From NCBI RefSeq assembly GCF_007679495.1, contig NZ_VEGP01000033.1:1-55796 (forward strand): DNA of 55,796 nucleotides. Reading direction: 5' to 3'. Below are positions 36,024 to 45,023 of this stretch, one piece after another (within the stretch, counting starts at the first letter, position 1; each line of letters opens with the position of its first letter). The notes under the pieces are model-generated. The model worked only from the letters and a program-made list of their open reading frames with translations. It did not search any database and was not told where the DNA came from. Origin of the DNA: Paenibacillus sp. 32O-W. GTDB taxonomy: Bacteria; Bacillota; Bacilli; Paenibacillales; NBRC-103111. The translations under genes were made by a program, and so were the position numbers.

Positions 36024-37652
36024 ATGACGATAGAGCTTCCAGAAGCTTTTATAAGAAAAATGAAGAGCCTGCTCAAGGACGAATTCCAAGATTTCTATAG
36101 CTCCTACAATGACCCGCGCCATTATGGGGTGAGGATCAATACGTTGAAAGTGGCGGCACAACAGTTCGCCACAATATCTCCCTTCGCCCTGGAGAGAGTG
36201 CCGTGGTGTCCGACGGGCTTCTATTATCCGGAAGGAGAGCGGCCGGGGAAGCATCCCTATTACCATGCCGGCCTGTACTATATTCAGGAGCCGAGCGCGA
36301 TGCTTCCCGTAGAGCTGCTAGAGATTCGTCCCGGCGACCGCGTGCTCGATCTGTGCGCGGCTCCCGGAGGGAAAACGACCCAAATCGCCGCCAAGCTGCA
36401 GGGAACAGGGCTTATCGTGGCTAACGACAATCAGGCCGAACGAGTCAAAGCGCTGGTGAAAAATGTGGAAATGGCCGGCATCCGCAACGCTATTGTACTT
36501 AATGACCTTCCGGAAAGAATGATTACCAGCTTTGCCGATTATTTCGATAAGATTTTAATCGATGCTCCCTGCTCGGGAGAAGGAATGTTCCGGAAGGAGC
36601 CGGAAATGGCCGCTCAATGGGAGAAGCATTCTGTGGAGCGCTGCTCGGCGATGCAGAAGGACATACTGGAGAGTGCGGCCTTGATGCTTACTGAGGGAGG
36701 CAGAATCGTCTACTCCACCTGCACCTTCTCCCCGGAGGAGAACGAAGCCATGATCGTCTCCTTCCTGAAGAGACATCCGGAGTTTCGGCTTGTTCCCGTG
36801 CAGGCGGAAGGATGCTCAATCGGCAGAGCGGACTGGAGCGGGCTTACCTCATGGAAGAATGATGACGCAGCGGAAGGAAGCGGCATTCCCGGTCCGGCGC
36901 CACTGCCTGGAACTGTCCGGCTGTGGCCGCATCTGGTGCGGGGGGAGGGGCATTTTGCAGCGGTGCTCGAGAAGGCCCATGCGGCTCACGCAGCTTCGAC
37001 GGAAGAACGCGACGTTCAAGCATCAGTCCGCATCCGTTCGGCCGATGAGCATACCTTGTCGGCCTCTCGCGCAGGCCAAATTAAGGTGAATGCCGCCGCA
37101 GGCAGGCTGGCAAGGAAGGCCGCAGAGCCCGGCAAGAGGGGGCATAAGGAGGTCGAGGCAGGACGCAGTAGACGGGACAAGAACGGCAAGGGTAAACCGA
37201 TAGAGACTCTCATGGCGGCGAATGCGGCATGGGAAGCCTTTATTAAGGAACATCTGACCGTTCATCCGCCCGGCGAGCTCGTAGTGTACGGGGACCATCT
37301 GTATCTGACACCGGCTTACCCACCGGCTCTCGATGGACTTAAAGTGTCGAGACCCGGTTGGTACGTCGGTACGATCCGCCACAACCGGTTTATACCATCG
37401 CACGCCCTGGCCATGGGATTGAAAGCGGAGGAAGCTGTCCGCCGGGTGAATTTATCCTCGCAATCTATGGAGGCGGTCAACTATTTAAGAGGCGATACAC
37501 TTCCGGTGGCGGAGGTTGATCTACTTAGAGCGGGCCAATGTCCTGCCAAAGGCTGGTGTCTGGTTTGTATAGACGGCTATGCTGCCGGCTGGGGAAAATG
37601 GCAGGACGGAATACTGAAGAATGAATACCCGCCGGGATGGAGGATGACTTGA
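36024..37652 (+). CDS. NOP2/Sun family rRNA (cytosine-C5) methyltransferase, RsmF-like
   Basis: A 542-residue methyltransferase using S-adenosylmethionine, expected to modify a cytosine in rRNA. The cofactor motif is VLDLCAAPGGKTTQIAAKLQ, the catalytic loops are LIDAPCSGEGMFRKEPEM and YSTCTFSPEENEAM. A basic linker (about 325-395, rich in Ala, Lys, Arg) separates the catalytic core from a C-terminal RsmF/YebU-type domain. A paralogue of 463 residues without this linker lies at 45024-46415. Start ATG 36024 is favoured over GTG 36015. It is coupled to rsuA, which starts two bases after its stop. Confidence 0.92.
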   Translation: MTIELPEAFIRKMKSLLKDEFQDFYSSYNDPRHYGVRINTLKVAAQQFATISPFALERVPWCPTGFYYPEGERPGKHPYYHAGLYYIQEPSAMLPVELLEIRPGDRVLDLCAAPGGKTTQIAAKLQGTGLIVANDNQAERVKALVKNVEMAGIRNAIVLNDLPERMITSFADYFDKILIDAPCSGEGMFRKEPEMAAQWEKHSVERCSAMQKDILESAALMLTEGGRIVYSTCTFSPEENEAMIVSFLKRHPEFRLVPVQAEGCSIGRADWSGLTSWKNDDAAEGSGIPGPAPLPGTVRLWPHLVRGEGHFAAVLEKAHAAHAASTEERDVQASVRIRSADEHTLSASRAGQIKVNAAAGRLARKAAEPGKRGHKEVEAGRSRRDKNGKGKPIETLMAANAAWEAFIKEHLTVHPPGELVVYGDHLYLTPAYPPALDGLKVSRPGWYVGTIRHNRFIPSHALAMGLKAEEAVRRVNLSSQSMEAVNYLRGDTLPVAEVDLLRAGQCPAKGWCLVCIDGYAAGWGKWQDGILKNEYPPGWRMT

Positions 37653-37653
37653 T

Positions 37654-38394
37654 ATGAAAGCGACCCAGCGTCTGGATAAGCTGCTGGCACATACGGGCTG
37701 GGGTACACGCAGCGAAATCAAAAAGCTGATCAAACGGGGAGCCGTTCTCGTTAACGGAACCGTAGTGAAAGACAGCGGTTTGCAAATCGATCCGCAACAG
37801 GATAAGATTCGGGTAGATGGAGAACCCGTTGAGTATAAGGAATTCATTTATATTATGATGAACAAGCCGCAGGGGGTTATTTCGGCCACCGAAGACGTCA
37901 GGGAACGGACGGTGCTCGATTTGCTCGGTCCGGAGGTCAGTCATTTCCGCGTGTTTCCTGCCGGTCGGCTGGATAAGGATACGGAGGGTTTGCTTCTGTT
38001 GACCAATGACGGCAAGCTGGCTCACAATTTGCTCTCCCCTAGAAAGCATGTCCCCAAAACCTATTACGCGGAAGTGGAGGGGAAGGTCACCGAGGAGGAC
38101 GTTGAAGCATTCAAGCGGGGAGTCCGGCTGGATGACGGCTATGTGACTCTTCCCGGCGAGCTCGTTATATTGGACGTTAAGGATGGAGAGCGTCCGCTTT
38201 CCAAAATTGAGCTTACGATCCGAGAAGGCAAGTTTCATCAAGTCAAAAGAATGTTTCAAGCTGTAGACAAGCTGGTAGTCTATTTGCAGCGAATTTCAAT
38301 GGGAACCCTTCGCCTCGATCATCATCTGCCGCTCGGTGGCTATAGAGAATTGACAGAGGATGAGTTGAAGGGATTGAAAGACGGAACGCTATAG
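37654..38394 (+). CDS. rsuA: 16S rRNA pseudouridine synthase, RsuA family
   Basis: Isomerises a uridine in small-subunit rRNA (U516 in E. coli) or a close target. The 246 residues have an N-terminal S4 RNA-binding domain (QRLDKLLAHTGWGTRSEIKK) and the catalytic motif PAGRLDKDTEGLLLLTNDG with its Asp. The C-terminal EGKFHQVKRMFQAV is also typical. Translational coupling with the upstream methyltransferase makes a two-gene rRNA modification unit. Confidence 0.94.
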   Translation: MKATQRLDKLLAHTGWGTRSEIKKLIKRGAVLVNGTVVKDSGLQIDPQQDKIRVDGEPVEYKEFIYIMMNKPQGVISATEDVRERTVLDLLGPEVSHFRVFPAGRLDKDTEGLLLLTNDGKLAHNLLSPRKHVPKTYYAEVEGKVTEEDVEAFKRGVRLDDGYVTLPGELVILDVKDGERPLSKIELTIREGKFHQVKRMFQAVDKLVVYLQRISMGTLRLDHHLPLGGYRELTEDELKGLKDGTL

Positions 38395-38448
38395 AAGAAA
38401 GAGAATCAAACCAGAGATTGACAAGACGCAAAGGGAGGGGCGCGAACC

Positions 38449-39237
38449 ATGAACTATAAGCTTATTGCACTGGATGTAGATGGAACCCTGCTGAATGACC
38501 GCCATGAACTGACGCCGCGGACAGCCGAATTGTTAAGAGAAATTCATCACGCGGGCGCGGAGATCGTGCTCTGTACGGGAAGAAGTCCGACTAACGCGGT
38601 CCCTTATCTTAGGGAAATGGGCCTGGATGGCATTATGATTACCCATAACGGTGCCGCAACCGTGGCTTCCAGGGAAATGGCCGTTCTTTATCAGCATTCC
38701 TTTACTATAGAAGAGGTAGTGCCTTTTATTCATTTTTGCCGGGAAAATAACCTTCATTTCGATCTTTGCACGCCGTTCGAATTGTACTTGGAGCATGTGA
38801 CCGAATGGGAACAGAAGATGTATGAAAGCTTCAAAATGACCCCGATCGTCTATAAAGATCTGCTGCAATTCAAGGAGCCGATCGTCAAGTTCACAATTTA
38901 CAGTGAGAAAGAGAAGGTGGATCAGGCGGAACAAGAATGGGGAGCATGGAAAACCCCGCTGCGCATGATCCGCAGTCACTTGAATTTTATCGACTGGATG
39001 CATCCGGAGGCCAGCAAAGGGAATGCATTGCAGCAGTTGGCCCGTGTCCGCGGGATTTCCCGGGAAGAAATAATCGCTATCGGTAATTATTACAATGATA
39101 TGGATATGATCGAATACGCCGGCCTGGGAATTGCCATGGACAATTCGCCCCAGGAGGTTAAGCAAGTAGCCGACGAAGTTACTGCGTCCAACAATGAGGA
39201 TGGAGTCTACCTTGCGCTTCGCAAGTATTTTGATTAA
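38449..39237 (+). CDS. Cof-type HAD-IIB family phosphatase
   Basis: A 262-residue sugar-phosphate phosphatase-like protein. Motif I is LIALDVDGTLLNDRH, motif II LCTGRSPTNAVPYL, motif III lysine in the EASKGNALQQL segment, motif IV AIGNYYNDMDMIEYAG. In many members motif IV begins GD(N/S); here it is GNYYNDMD. The substrate is unknown. ATG 38449 follows AAGGGAGGGGCG. Confidence 0.93.
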   Translation: MNYKLIALDVDGTLLNDRHELTPRTAELLREIHHAGAEIVLCTGRSPTNAVPYLREMGLDGIMITHNGAATVASREMAVLYQHSFTIEEVVPFIHFCRENNLHFDLCTPFELYLEHVTEWEQKMYESFKMTPIVYKDLLQFKEPIVKFTIYSEKEKVDQAEQEWGAWKTPLRMIRSHLNFIDWMHPEASKGNALQQLARVRGISREEIIAIGNYYNDMDMIEYAGLGIAMDNSPQEVKQVADEVTASNNEDGVYLALRKYFD

Positions 39238-39367
39238 ATGTTTTATTCATCCATCGCAATAAGGACAAATTTCTAACCCGTTTTCTGCCGCCGGTCATGG
39301 TTATCCTTGCCTTAATTCGGACAAGCTATCAAGGAAACCGATTCAATGATTAGAGGAGGGTAACTCG

Positions 39368-40375
39368 ATGGCAAACCTGATCATCAGGCCTGATCTTAAG
39401 ACCGCCGGCGGAGAAACCGGGGATATTTTGTTGAATGGACGTTTTATAGGCAGTTTCACTTTGGTGTACCGGGAAAATGACAGGGTGTCCGGTGCGGTCC
39501 AATTGGAGAAGAAATCATTGCCCGCTTCGGTTAAAGATGAAGTGGAGCCTTTTCTCATCAATTATATTCAATCGTTCACCGATGCCGTCAATGCTGCCGA
39601 ATGCAGCGTAATAGTGACTTATAGCCCTTATGAGCACATAGTGAATGCCGAAGAGGTGAAGATGGCTGACGAAACGGATGCGGCGGAGGAATGGGAAGCG
39701 CTGGATTCGGATCATACGGCGGAAGCGGAGCTCGAAGCGGAAGACGAAGCTGCTGAGGGCTACTACGAGCTGGTCGCGGTGAAGGAATCGGAAGAATTCG
39801 TCCATTATCACGTTTACAATGAGGAGGAAGAATGGCTGGTTGAGGCGTTCCTGGATGTAGGCCAGAACATCGTTGATGGAGAAATTCATTGGGTCGCCCC
39901 TCCATCGGAGGACGAGATTGATGATATTACGGAATTGATTGTGTCCGACTTCGATGAAAATTTAATCGATCATTTCTCCCTGAGGCATTATTATGATAAG
40001 GGGCTTCTGACGACGATGGAATTGGATCACGAGTCGCTTCTCCCGGACGATGAACAAGAGATGGAAGATGGCTTGAATGATGATTATTCCGTCTTTCTCG
40101 TCAGAGATGACGGGGATACGCTCACTTATGAAATTTACCAGAAGTCCCACGGGGGACTGCCCATCGGAACCGCGACAGTCGACTTGGGCAGCCGGCAATT
40201 AACCGGGTTTATCGATTTTCGGGAACCGGATCTTGCCAAAGATTCAGAGGAAATCGCCGCTCTTCTTCTGAATGAATTGGACAAGGAGCAGGATTATGAT
40301 TCCTTGAGCCTGACGATGCTGTCCAAGAACAAGACAATCGAAGAAATGTTCATTGAATCCACACCCGTCCACTAA
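39368..40375 (+). CDS. acidic protein with three divergent internal repeats
   Basis: A 335-residue hypothetical protein, strongly acidic, without signal or membrane segments. I see three related units of about 70 residues, near 18-80, 132-200 and 239-316. Each has a strand pair followed by a G-x-(V/A)-x-(L/V)-type strand and a helix, e.g. YYELVAVKESEEFVHYHVYN with VEAFLDVGQNIVDGEIHWV, and YSVFLVRDDGDTLTYEIYQ with GTATVDLGSRQLTGFIDF. An acidic linker (100-130) separates the first two. No function is recognised. ATG 39368 follows AGAGGAGGG. Confidence 0.85.
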   Translation: MANLIIRPDLKTAGGETGDILLNGRFIGSFTLVYRENDRVSGAVQLEKKSLPASVKDEVEPFLINYIQSFTDAVNAAECSVIVTYSPYEHIVNAEEVKMADETDAAEEWEALDSDHTAEAELEAEDEAAEGYYELVAVKESEEFVHYHVYNEEEEWLVEAFLDVGQNIVDGEIHWVAPPSEDEIDDITELIVSDFDENLIDHFSLRHYYDKGLLTTMELDHESLLPDDEQEMEDGLNDDYSVFLVRDDGDTLTYEIYQKSHGGLPIGTATVDLGSRQLTGFIDFREPDLAKDSEEIAALLLNELDKEQDYDSLSLTMLSKNKTIEEMFIESTPVH

Positions 40376-40401
40376 TTGCTGGCGAGAGATAAAATGGGAG
40401 A

Positions 40402-40430
40402 GCCCGGCTGGTTATCAGCCGGGCTTCTTT
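40402..40430 (+). terminator. rho-independent terminator
   Basis: GCCCGGCT (40402-40409) pairs with AGCCGGGC (40417-40424), followed by TTCTTT. It ends the acidic-protein transcript. Confidence 0.85.
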
Positions 40431-40434
40431 GAAA

Positions 40435-40527
40435 TATAAGAAAGTATAAGTTTTCGTCTATACCTGTTCTTGTATTTCATCGGTAAACGCGCCCGTCCTA
40501 AGGACGGCGATAGCCGTTTATCCTTGG
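40435..40527 (-). repeat. two-hairpin intergenic element, copy 2 (after the CNNM/CBS gene)
   Basis: Second copy of the element at 26566-26662, roughly 85 percent identical by eye. It ends in CCTTGG right at the stop codon of the CNNM/CBS gene and contains GGTAAACG...CGTTTATCC around CCGTCC/GGACGG. Confidence 0.8.
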
Positions 40528-41877
40528 CTAAGCTATGCTTTCTTGACTGTCTTCCATTCGTTCGGACAAGGGAAGAGCAAAGATATCGACGCGATGAATC
40601 CGAAAATGCTCCACGTCCGTAATTTGAAACTGTACATCTTCATAGAAAACCGTCTGTCCGATTTGGGGCTGGCCGTTGATTTGGCTGTAAATCCAACCGC
40701 CAATCGTATCGACTTCTTCATCGGAGATATCCAGTCCGAACATTTCGTTAACCTTCTCGATCAGCAGCCTTCCATCCACAGAAGTGCGGTCTTTCAGAAT
40801 CTCCACCTGGGCTCTTTCAATTTTGAGCTCGTCTTGAATGTCTCCGACGATCTCTTCAATAATATCTTCCATAGTGATGATCCCCGCCGTACCGCCGTAT
40901 TCATCCACGACAACGACGATCTGCACCTTCTCCTTCTGCATAACACGAAGCACCTGACTGATTTCCATCGCTTCAGGAATATGAATGACCGGACGAATCA
41001 TGGACTCAAGCTGCAAGTTCTCCCTGCCTTGCTTAAGAACCGCATTATAAATATCTATAGAATGAACAATACCCACTATTCGGTCTTTATCCTCTTGAGC
41101 TATCGGATATCTGGAGTGTTTGCTTTGGATAACGGTTTCCAAATTCTCTTCGAATGAAGCATTTGTATATAAGCATTCCATCATGGTTCGCGGGATCATC
41201 ACCTCCCGGGCTACACGCTCCGAGAAGTTGAAGATGTTCTCGACCAGAGTAAGCTCTTCCTGATCGATATGTCCGCTTTTTTGGCTTTCTTTCATGAGAA
41301 TGCGGATTTCTTCTTCTGTATGACCGGCATCATGCTCGGAGGCCGGATGAATTCCAATGCAGCGAAGCAGCAGAATGGAGGTTCCATTCAGCAGCCAGAT
41401 GGCCGGATACGCAATCCGGTAGAACAGCATTAAAGGGCCACTCAGCCATAGAGCTGTCTGTTCCGCTTTGACAATGGCTATTGTTTTGGGAGCAAGCTCT
41501 CCCAAGACAATATGGAGTATGGTTATAGTACCGAAAGCAACTCCGAAGGAAACCGGCGTGATTAAATATTCGGGTGCATTCAGGTATGCTAAAATCGGCT
41601 GAACGATCAAATGAGAAATAGCGGGTTCACCGACCCATCCCAAACCTAGCGATGCCAGTGTAATACCAAGCTGACAAGCTGATAAGTAAGCGTCCAACCG
41701 TGAGGTTACGTGCTGTGCAATTTTGGCTCTGGCGTTGCCTTCATTCACCAACTGAGCGATCCGGCTGCCCCGGACCTTAACCAGCGCAAATTCCGATGCG
41801 ACAAAAAAACCGTTTAACAGTACTAAAAACATTACCAATAATAAATTCATTAATATCGGTATGCCATCTTCCAACAA
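40528..41877 (-). CDS. CNNM/CBS-domain membrane protein (hemolysin C / CorC-like family)
   Basis: A 449-residue membrane protein with the DUF21/CNNM domain in the first 200 residues (NLLLVMFLVLLNGFFVASEF, GITLASLGLGWVGEPAISHL), a pair of CBS domains around 215-345 (REVMIPRTMMECLY, VDEYGGTAGIITMEDIIEEI) and a C-terminal CorC_HlyC domain. Relatives are linked to magnesium or other divalent cation export and tolerance; hemolytic activity is historical naming only. Start is TTG 41877 or 41874, both after GGGGAGG; the second has better spacing. Confidence 0.92.
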   Translation of the reverse strand: MLEDGIPILMNLLLVMFLVLLNGFFVASEFALVKVRGSRIAQLVNEGNARAKIAQHVTSRLDAYLSACQLGITLASLGLGWVGEPAISHLIVQPILAYLNAPEYLITPVSFGVAFGTITILHIVLGELAPKTIAIVKAEQTALWLSGPLMLFYRIAYPAIWLLNGTSILLLRCIGIHPASEHDAGHTEEEIRILMKESQKSGHIDQEELTLVENIFNFSERVAREVMIPRTMMECLYTNASFEENLETVIQSKHSRYPIAQEDKDRIVGIVHSIDIYNAVLKQGRENLQLESMIRPVIHIPEAMEISQVLRVMQKEKVQIVVVVDEYGGTAGIITMEDIIEEIVGDIQDELKIERAQVEILKDRTSVDGRLLIEKVNEMFGLDISDEEVDTIGGWIYSQINGQPQIGQTVFYEDVQFQITDVEHFRIHRVDIFALPLSERMEDSQESIA

Positions 41878-42074
41878 GGATCCTCCCCCAGCCGGGTTTG
41901 GATATTCACCTCCGCATAATTAAGAATAGAAACTACGGTACGGAAAAAACTGTGAAATTAAGCGTCAACTTTCCATCCGATCACCCCATTTAGCATTATT
42001 ATAATCGAAATGAGAAAAATATGTAAGCTAACTTTCTTTCTTGAGAAAGGAATAAGCAGTTCTACGAAGTCAAA

Positions 42075-42108
42075 GAAAACCGTCCGGCTTGGGGGCCGAA
42101 CGGTTTTC
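42075..42108 (-). terminator. rho-independent terminator of uppP
   Basis: AAAACCGT-CCGGC pairs with GCCG-AACGGTTTT, just 3' of uppP; on the minus strand it continues into TTTTCTTTG. Confidence 0.82.
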
Positions 42109-42130
42109 ATGAAACTTTTAAGCAGCCGGA

Positions 42131-42943
42131 TTACAGAAATAGAAGGACGGCCAGACCGGCTATGAGACAATAAATGGAGAAGTACAGCAGATTGCCCTTC
42201 TTCATGATGTTCATAAACCATTTAAGGGAGAAATAGGACGCCACAAGGGCGACCAGGAACGCCGCTCCGTAGGGCAGCAGCAGCCGATCCAAATCAGGGT
42301 CGCTGGCGATATGCTTGGCTTCCAGAACCATCCCCCCGAGACTGACGGGAATATACAGGAAGAAAGAGAAGCGAAGAGCCGTCTCTTGTTTCATTCCAAG
42401 AGCCATGGCGGCGACGATCGTGGCACCGGAACGGCTGATTCCCGGAATTAACGCAACGGATTGCGCTAATCCGATAATAATGGCATCCTTTAGCGTTAGC
42501 TGCTGATCCCCCTTGCGACCCCGAAGATTCCGGATAAGAAACAGCGAAACCGCTGTAATGAGCAGGGTGATTCCGATAACGTTGAGGCCCTTGAGCCGAT
42601 CGGAGATGAAGTCGTTGAACAGGACTCCGATGACACCGGCAGGAATTGTCGCAATGATTAAATAAATAATGAACATAAAATCACCGCGGCAGTTCTCGTC
42701 CCGTTTGGTCAAATATTTGAATCCATTGACCGTGAGCCGAATGAGATCTTGCCGGTAAATAAGCAATACCGCGAGCAGCGAAGCGAAATTGACCAGCACC
42801 TCAAAGCTCAGCCCTTCGATTTCCAATCCGAACAGCCGCTGGGCGATGACCAGATGCCCGCTGGACGAAATCGGAATAGGTTCAGTGAAGCCCTGGATCA
42901 GTCCAAGAATGGCGTATTTTAATGTTTCCCATAAGCTTTCCAA
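42131..42943 (-). CDS. uppP: undecaprenyl-diphosphate phosphatase
   Basis: Integral membrane enzyme recycling undecaprenyl diphosphate to the monophosphate carrier for wall synthesis; overexpression is known to give bacitracin resistance. The 270 residues have the family motifs [20 protein letters not shown] and [20 protein letters not shown]. The frame remains open for 83 codons upstream through a duplicated sequence, but TTG 42943 (after GGAGGAACTAACA) starts exactly at the family N-terminus [14 protein letters not shown]. Confidence 0.95.
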   Translation of the reverse strand: MESLWETLKYAILGLIQGFTEPIPISSSGHLVIAQRLFGLEIEGLSFEVLVNFASLLAVLLIYRQDLIRLTVNGFKYLTKRDENCRGDFMFIIYLIIATIPAGVIGVLFNDFISDRLKGLNVIGITLLITAVSLFLIRNLRGRKGDQQLTLKDAIIIGLAQSVALIPGISRSGATIVAAMALGMKQETALRFSFFLYIPVSLGGMVLEAKHIASDPDLDRLLLPYGAAFLVALVASYFSLKWFMNIMKKGNLLYFSIYCLIAGLAVLLFL

Positions 42944-42990
42944 TGTTAGTTCCTCCAAATAAAGTAGATTAATAGAGTGTTGAGAGCCTC

Positions 42991-43159
42991 TAAAGAAGGA
43001 TTCGACAACCTCTCCGATCAACTTCCATATTAGCTTTTTATACGATGCAGGCATTTGAGAAAGACATCGAAGGACAAGCAGCGCCGAATCGCATAAAAAG
43101 CTTCCGCTAAAGAAGAATTCGACAACCTCTCCGATAAACTTCCATATTAGCTTTTTATA
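42991..43159. repeat. 52-bp direct duplication upstream of uppP
   Basis: Two copies, 42991-43042 and 43108-43159, differ at about two positions. Each ends in ATATTAGCTTTTTATA, and the second is preceded by GCATAAAAAGCTTCC, so that copy is bounded by AAAAAGCT/AGCTTTTT inverted arms. The 483-bp gap up to the next gene otherwise shows only a perfect GAGGTGCGGCACCTC palindrome near 43301-43315. Confidence 0.85.
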
Positions 43160-43426
43160 TAATAATAGAATTAAGTGCATTTTCAAAGCCAAGCTGATAA
43201 AGTAAACGAAAATTTAAGAATCTTTGTCGAAAAAAGTAGAGGGTGTATGAAATCAGTCCTATGGAGAATATTACCTGGGAAGCAGCTGCAGTCCGGGTTT
43301 AGAGGTGCGGCACCTCATATGTTACAATGGGAGCAGAAGCATTTAGACCGTCTCATGAGATAAAAGCGGCCGGACACCGGTCATAACGGTGGCCCGGATT
43401 CCAGCATACAGATAGGAGAATGACCG

Positions 43427-44200
43427 ATGAGGAAAGAGATACAGTTAGGAGATTTCCATACGATTCTTTCGGAAGGTGAGGTTTGGACGATTGGCGGGTT
43501 CCGGCTGCCGGACGGCTCGTTCTGGAGTTACCGTGAGCCTGAAGCGGTCGTTATTGTTCGCAACGGAATTCTTTACGTACGGGCGCCCCTTAGCCGAAGT
43601 CATGATAAAATTCAAATTCTGGATAATGCGAAGCATATGTATTATTCCGCCAAACCGGTAGAAGTGCCGGAGAACGGAAAAATCAGCTTCGAGCTGCAGA
43701 TCCGTGCACGGGCGCAGAATACGGTCCCCGATGATTTATATGACGGGTACGTTTCCCTCAACCTGCTGGACTTTACGACCGGCGGCGCCCTTGATTTCTT
43801 CGTGAGCAACGATCAGTATGCCAGTGTTTACGCGGTTCTGCCATTTCCGGGCGTGCAGGTTCCGGAATCGGACAAGACGAAATATTTCTGTATTTTTAAA
43901 GAGGAGAAGGATCATTTCAAGCCTCGCGAATTCAACACCTACAAAATCATCTATGATCGTTCCGCCGATGAAGCAGTATTCTATATTAACGGGGATGAAG
44001 TCCGCCGCGAGAGGAACATTCAGCTCAAGTTCAATCAATTTACCGTTGCGCTCGGCATCATGACCGAGAAGGATCTAACTCCGGAAGGCAGCGTATCGGT
44101 GCATGGACAGACCGTGATCGGGGAATGGTCGCCGGTTAACATTACGATAGAAGAGAGCGGGGAGAAGCAAGAGAACGGGAATCCAGTGGAACAGGATTGA
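43427..44200 (+). CDS. DUF6081 family protein (predicted concanavalin-like fold)
   Basis: A 257-residue protein matching what I recall of DUF6081: WTIGGFRLPDGSFWSYREPE, then SRSHDKIQILDNAKHMYYSA and GKISFELQIRARAQN. Beta-rich pattern, no signal peptide. Function is unknown; the fold suggests carbohydrate or ligand binding, which is inference. ATG 43427 follows AGATAGGAGAATGACCG. Confidence 0.8.
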   Translation: MRKEIQLGDFHTILSEGEVWTIGGFRLPDGSFWSYREPEAVVIVRNGILYVRAPLSRSHDKIQILDNAKHMYYSAKPVEVPENGKISFELQIRARAQNTVPDDLYDGYVSLNLLDFTTGGALDFFVSNDQYASVYAVLPFPGVQVPESDKTKYFCIFKEEKDHFKPREFNTYKIIYDRSADEAVFYINGDEVRRERNIQLKFNQFTVALGIMTEKDLTPEGSVSVHGQTVIGEWSPVNITIEESGEKQENGNPVEQD

Positions 44201-44312
44201 AAATCAGCCCTCGTTTGGTGATGAATGACATGAATGATTCTGGCTGTTGAGTAAGCATCTACCTTGCCATTACAGGTGTCTGCATTAATGCGCATTGGGT
44301 GCAATTTGCCGT

Positions 44313-44888
44313 TCACAGCTCGAATATAACACGGAGCTCCTCGTCGGAGCAGCGGGCCAGGACGAGCAGAGCCTCATAAGGATCGCCTTTGATGCGAAAG
44401 AAGCGGGCAAAAGCAGGCTCGGTCTTGCAGCCTTCTCTTTTGAATTGCATGATGGCCTGTTTGGCCGCCGGCCCGGCGAGACACAGCAGGCGATGCTCGA
44501 TATCCATATGAATTAACGCGTTCTGCTCGGCGACCGGGATCGGCTGACCGAATATTTCAATCGGCCATCCCTCGAATTGGAAGCGGCAGACGAGAGCGGG
44601 AATGCCCTGCTTGATTGTTTCGTGCAGTGTAAAGCCGGGAAGTGAGGAGTAGTGGGAGCTTAGGGCGTCGGCCAGAAGCGACGGTACTGCATTGCAGATG
44701 ATATCCAGATCGCTGGCCTCGGTATCGATCCCCAGAGGAATGGTCCCGGCCAATACCGGATCGAACGGCTGCAGCCGTTCATTGATTTGCAGACCGGCAA
44801 GCGCTTCATAAGCCCGCTGCTGCCTCGGGGTATCCCGGCGTAAATATTCCGTGCTTTTCCACCGGTTATATGGCTGGGTGCTGTCCAT
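44313..44888 (-). CDS. DUF4269 family protein, nucleotidyltransferase-like
   Basis: A 191-residue protein of the DUF4269 type. The segment FDPVLAGTIPLGIDTEASDL followed by DIIC resembles the GS...DxD metal-binding core of minimal nucleotidyltransferases, and IEIFGQPIPVAEQNALIHMD carries a further acidic strand. Substrate unknown. ATG 44888 (AGGAGG 10 bp upstream) is preferred over two in-frame TTGs that lie too near the site. Confidence 0.88.
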   Translation of the reverse strand: MDSTQPYNRWKSTEYLRRDTPRQQRAYEALAGLQINERLQPFDPVLAGTIPLGIDTEASDLDIICNAVPSLLADALSSHYSSLPGFTLHETIKQGIPALVCRFQFEGWPIEIFGQPIPVAEQNALIHMDIEHRLLCLAGPAAKQAIMQFKREGCKTEPAFARFFRIKGDPYEALLVLARCSDEELRVIFEL

Positions 44889-45023
44889 GGTCAACAATCC
44901 TCCTGATTACATATCCGCCTTATTTGCGTTGCGCTTAAAATCATTCGGCCTAGAGTGTGCTTGCTTGCCTGGCGGGGGACTGGCCGTTGAACTACGCCAG
45001 GCCAAGCTCGGGCTTTGCAATGC

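Noticed and set aside
42944-43192. 83-codon N-terminal extension of uppP
   Set aside because: It encodes a DNA duplication; UppP proteins start at the ESLWETLK segment, which has its own ribosome site.
43175-43363. 62-codon plus-strand ORF
   Set aside because: No ribosome site, no recognisable motif, and it lies in repeat-rich intergenic DNA.
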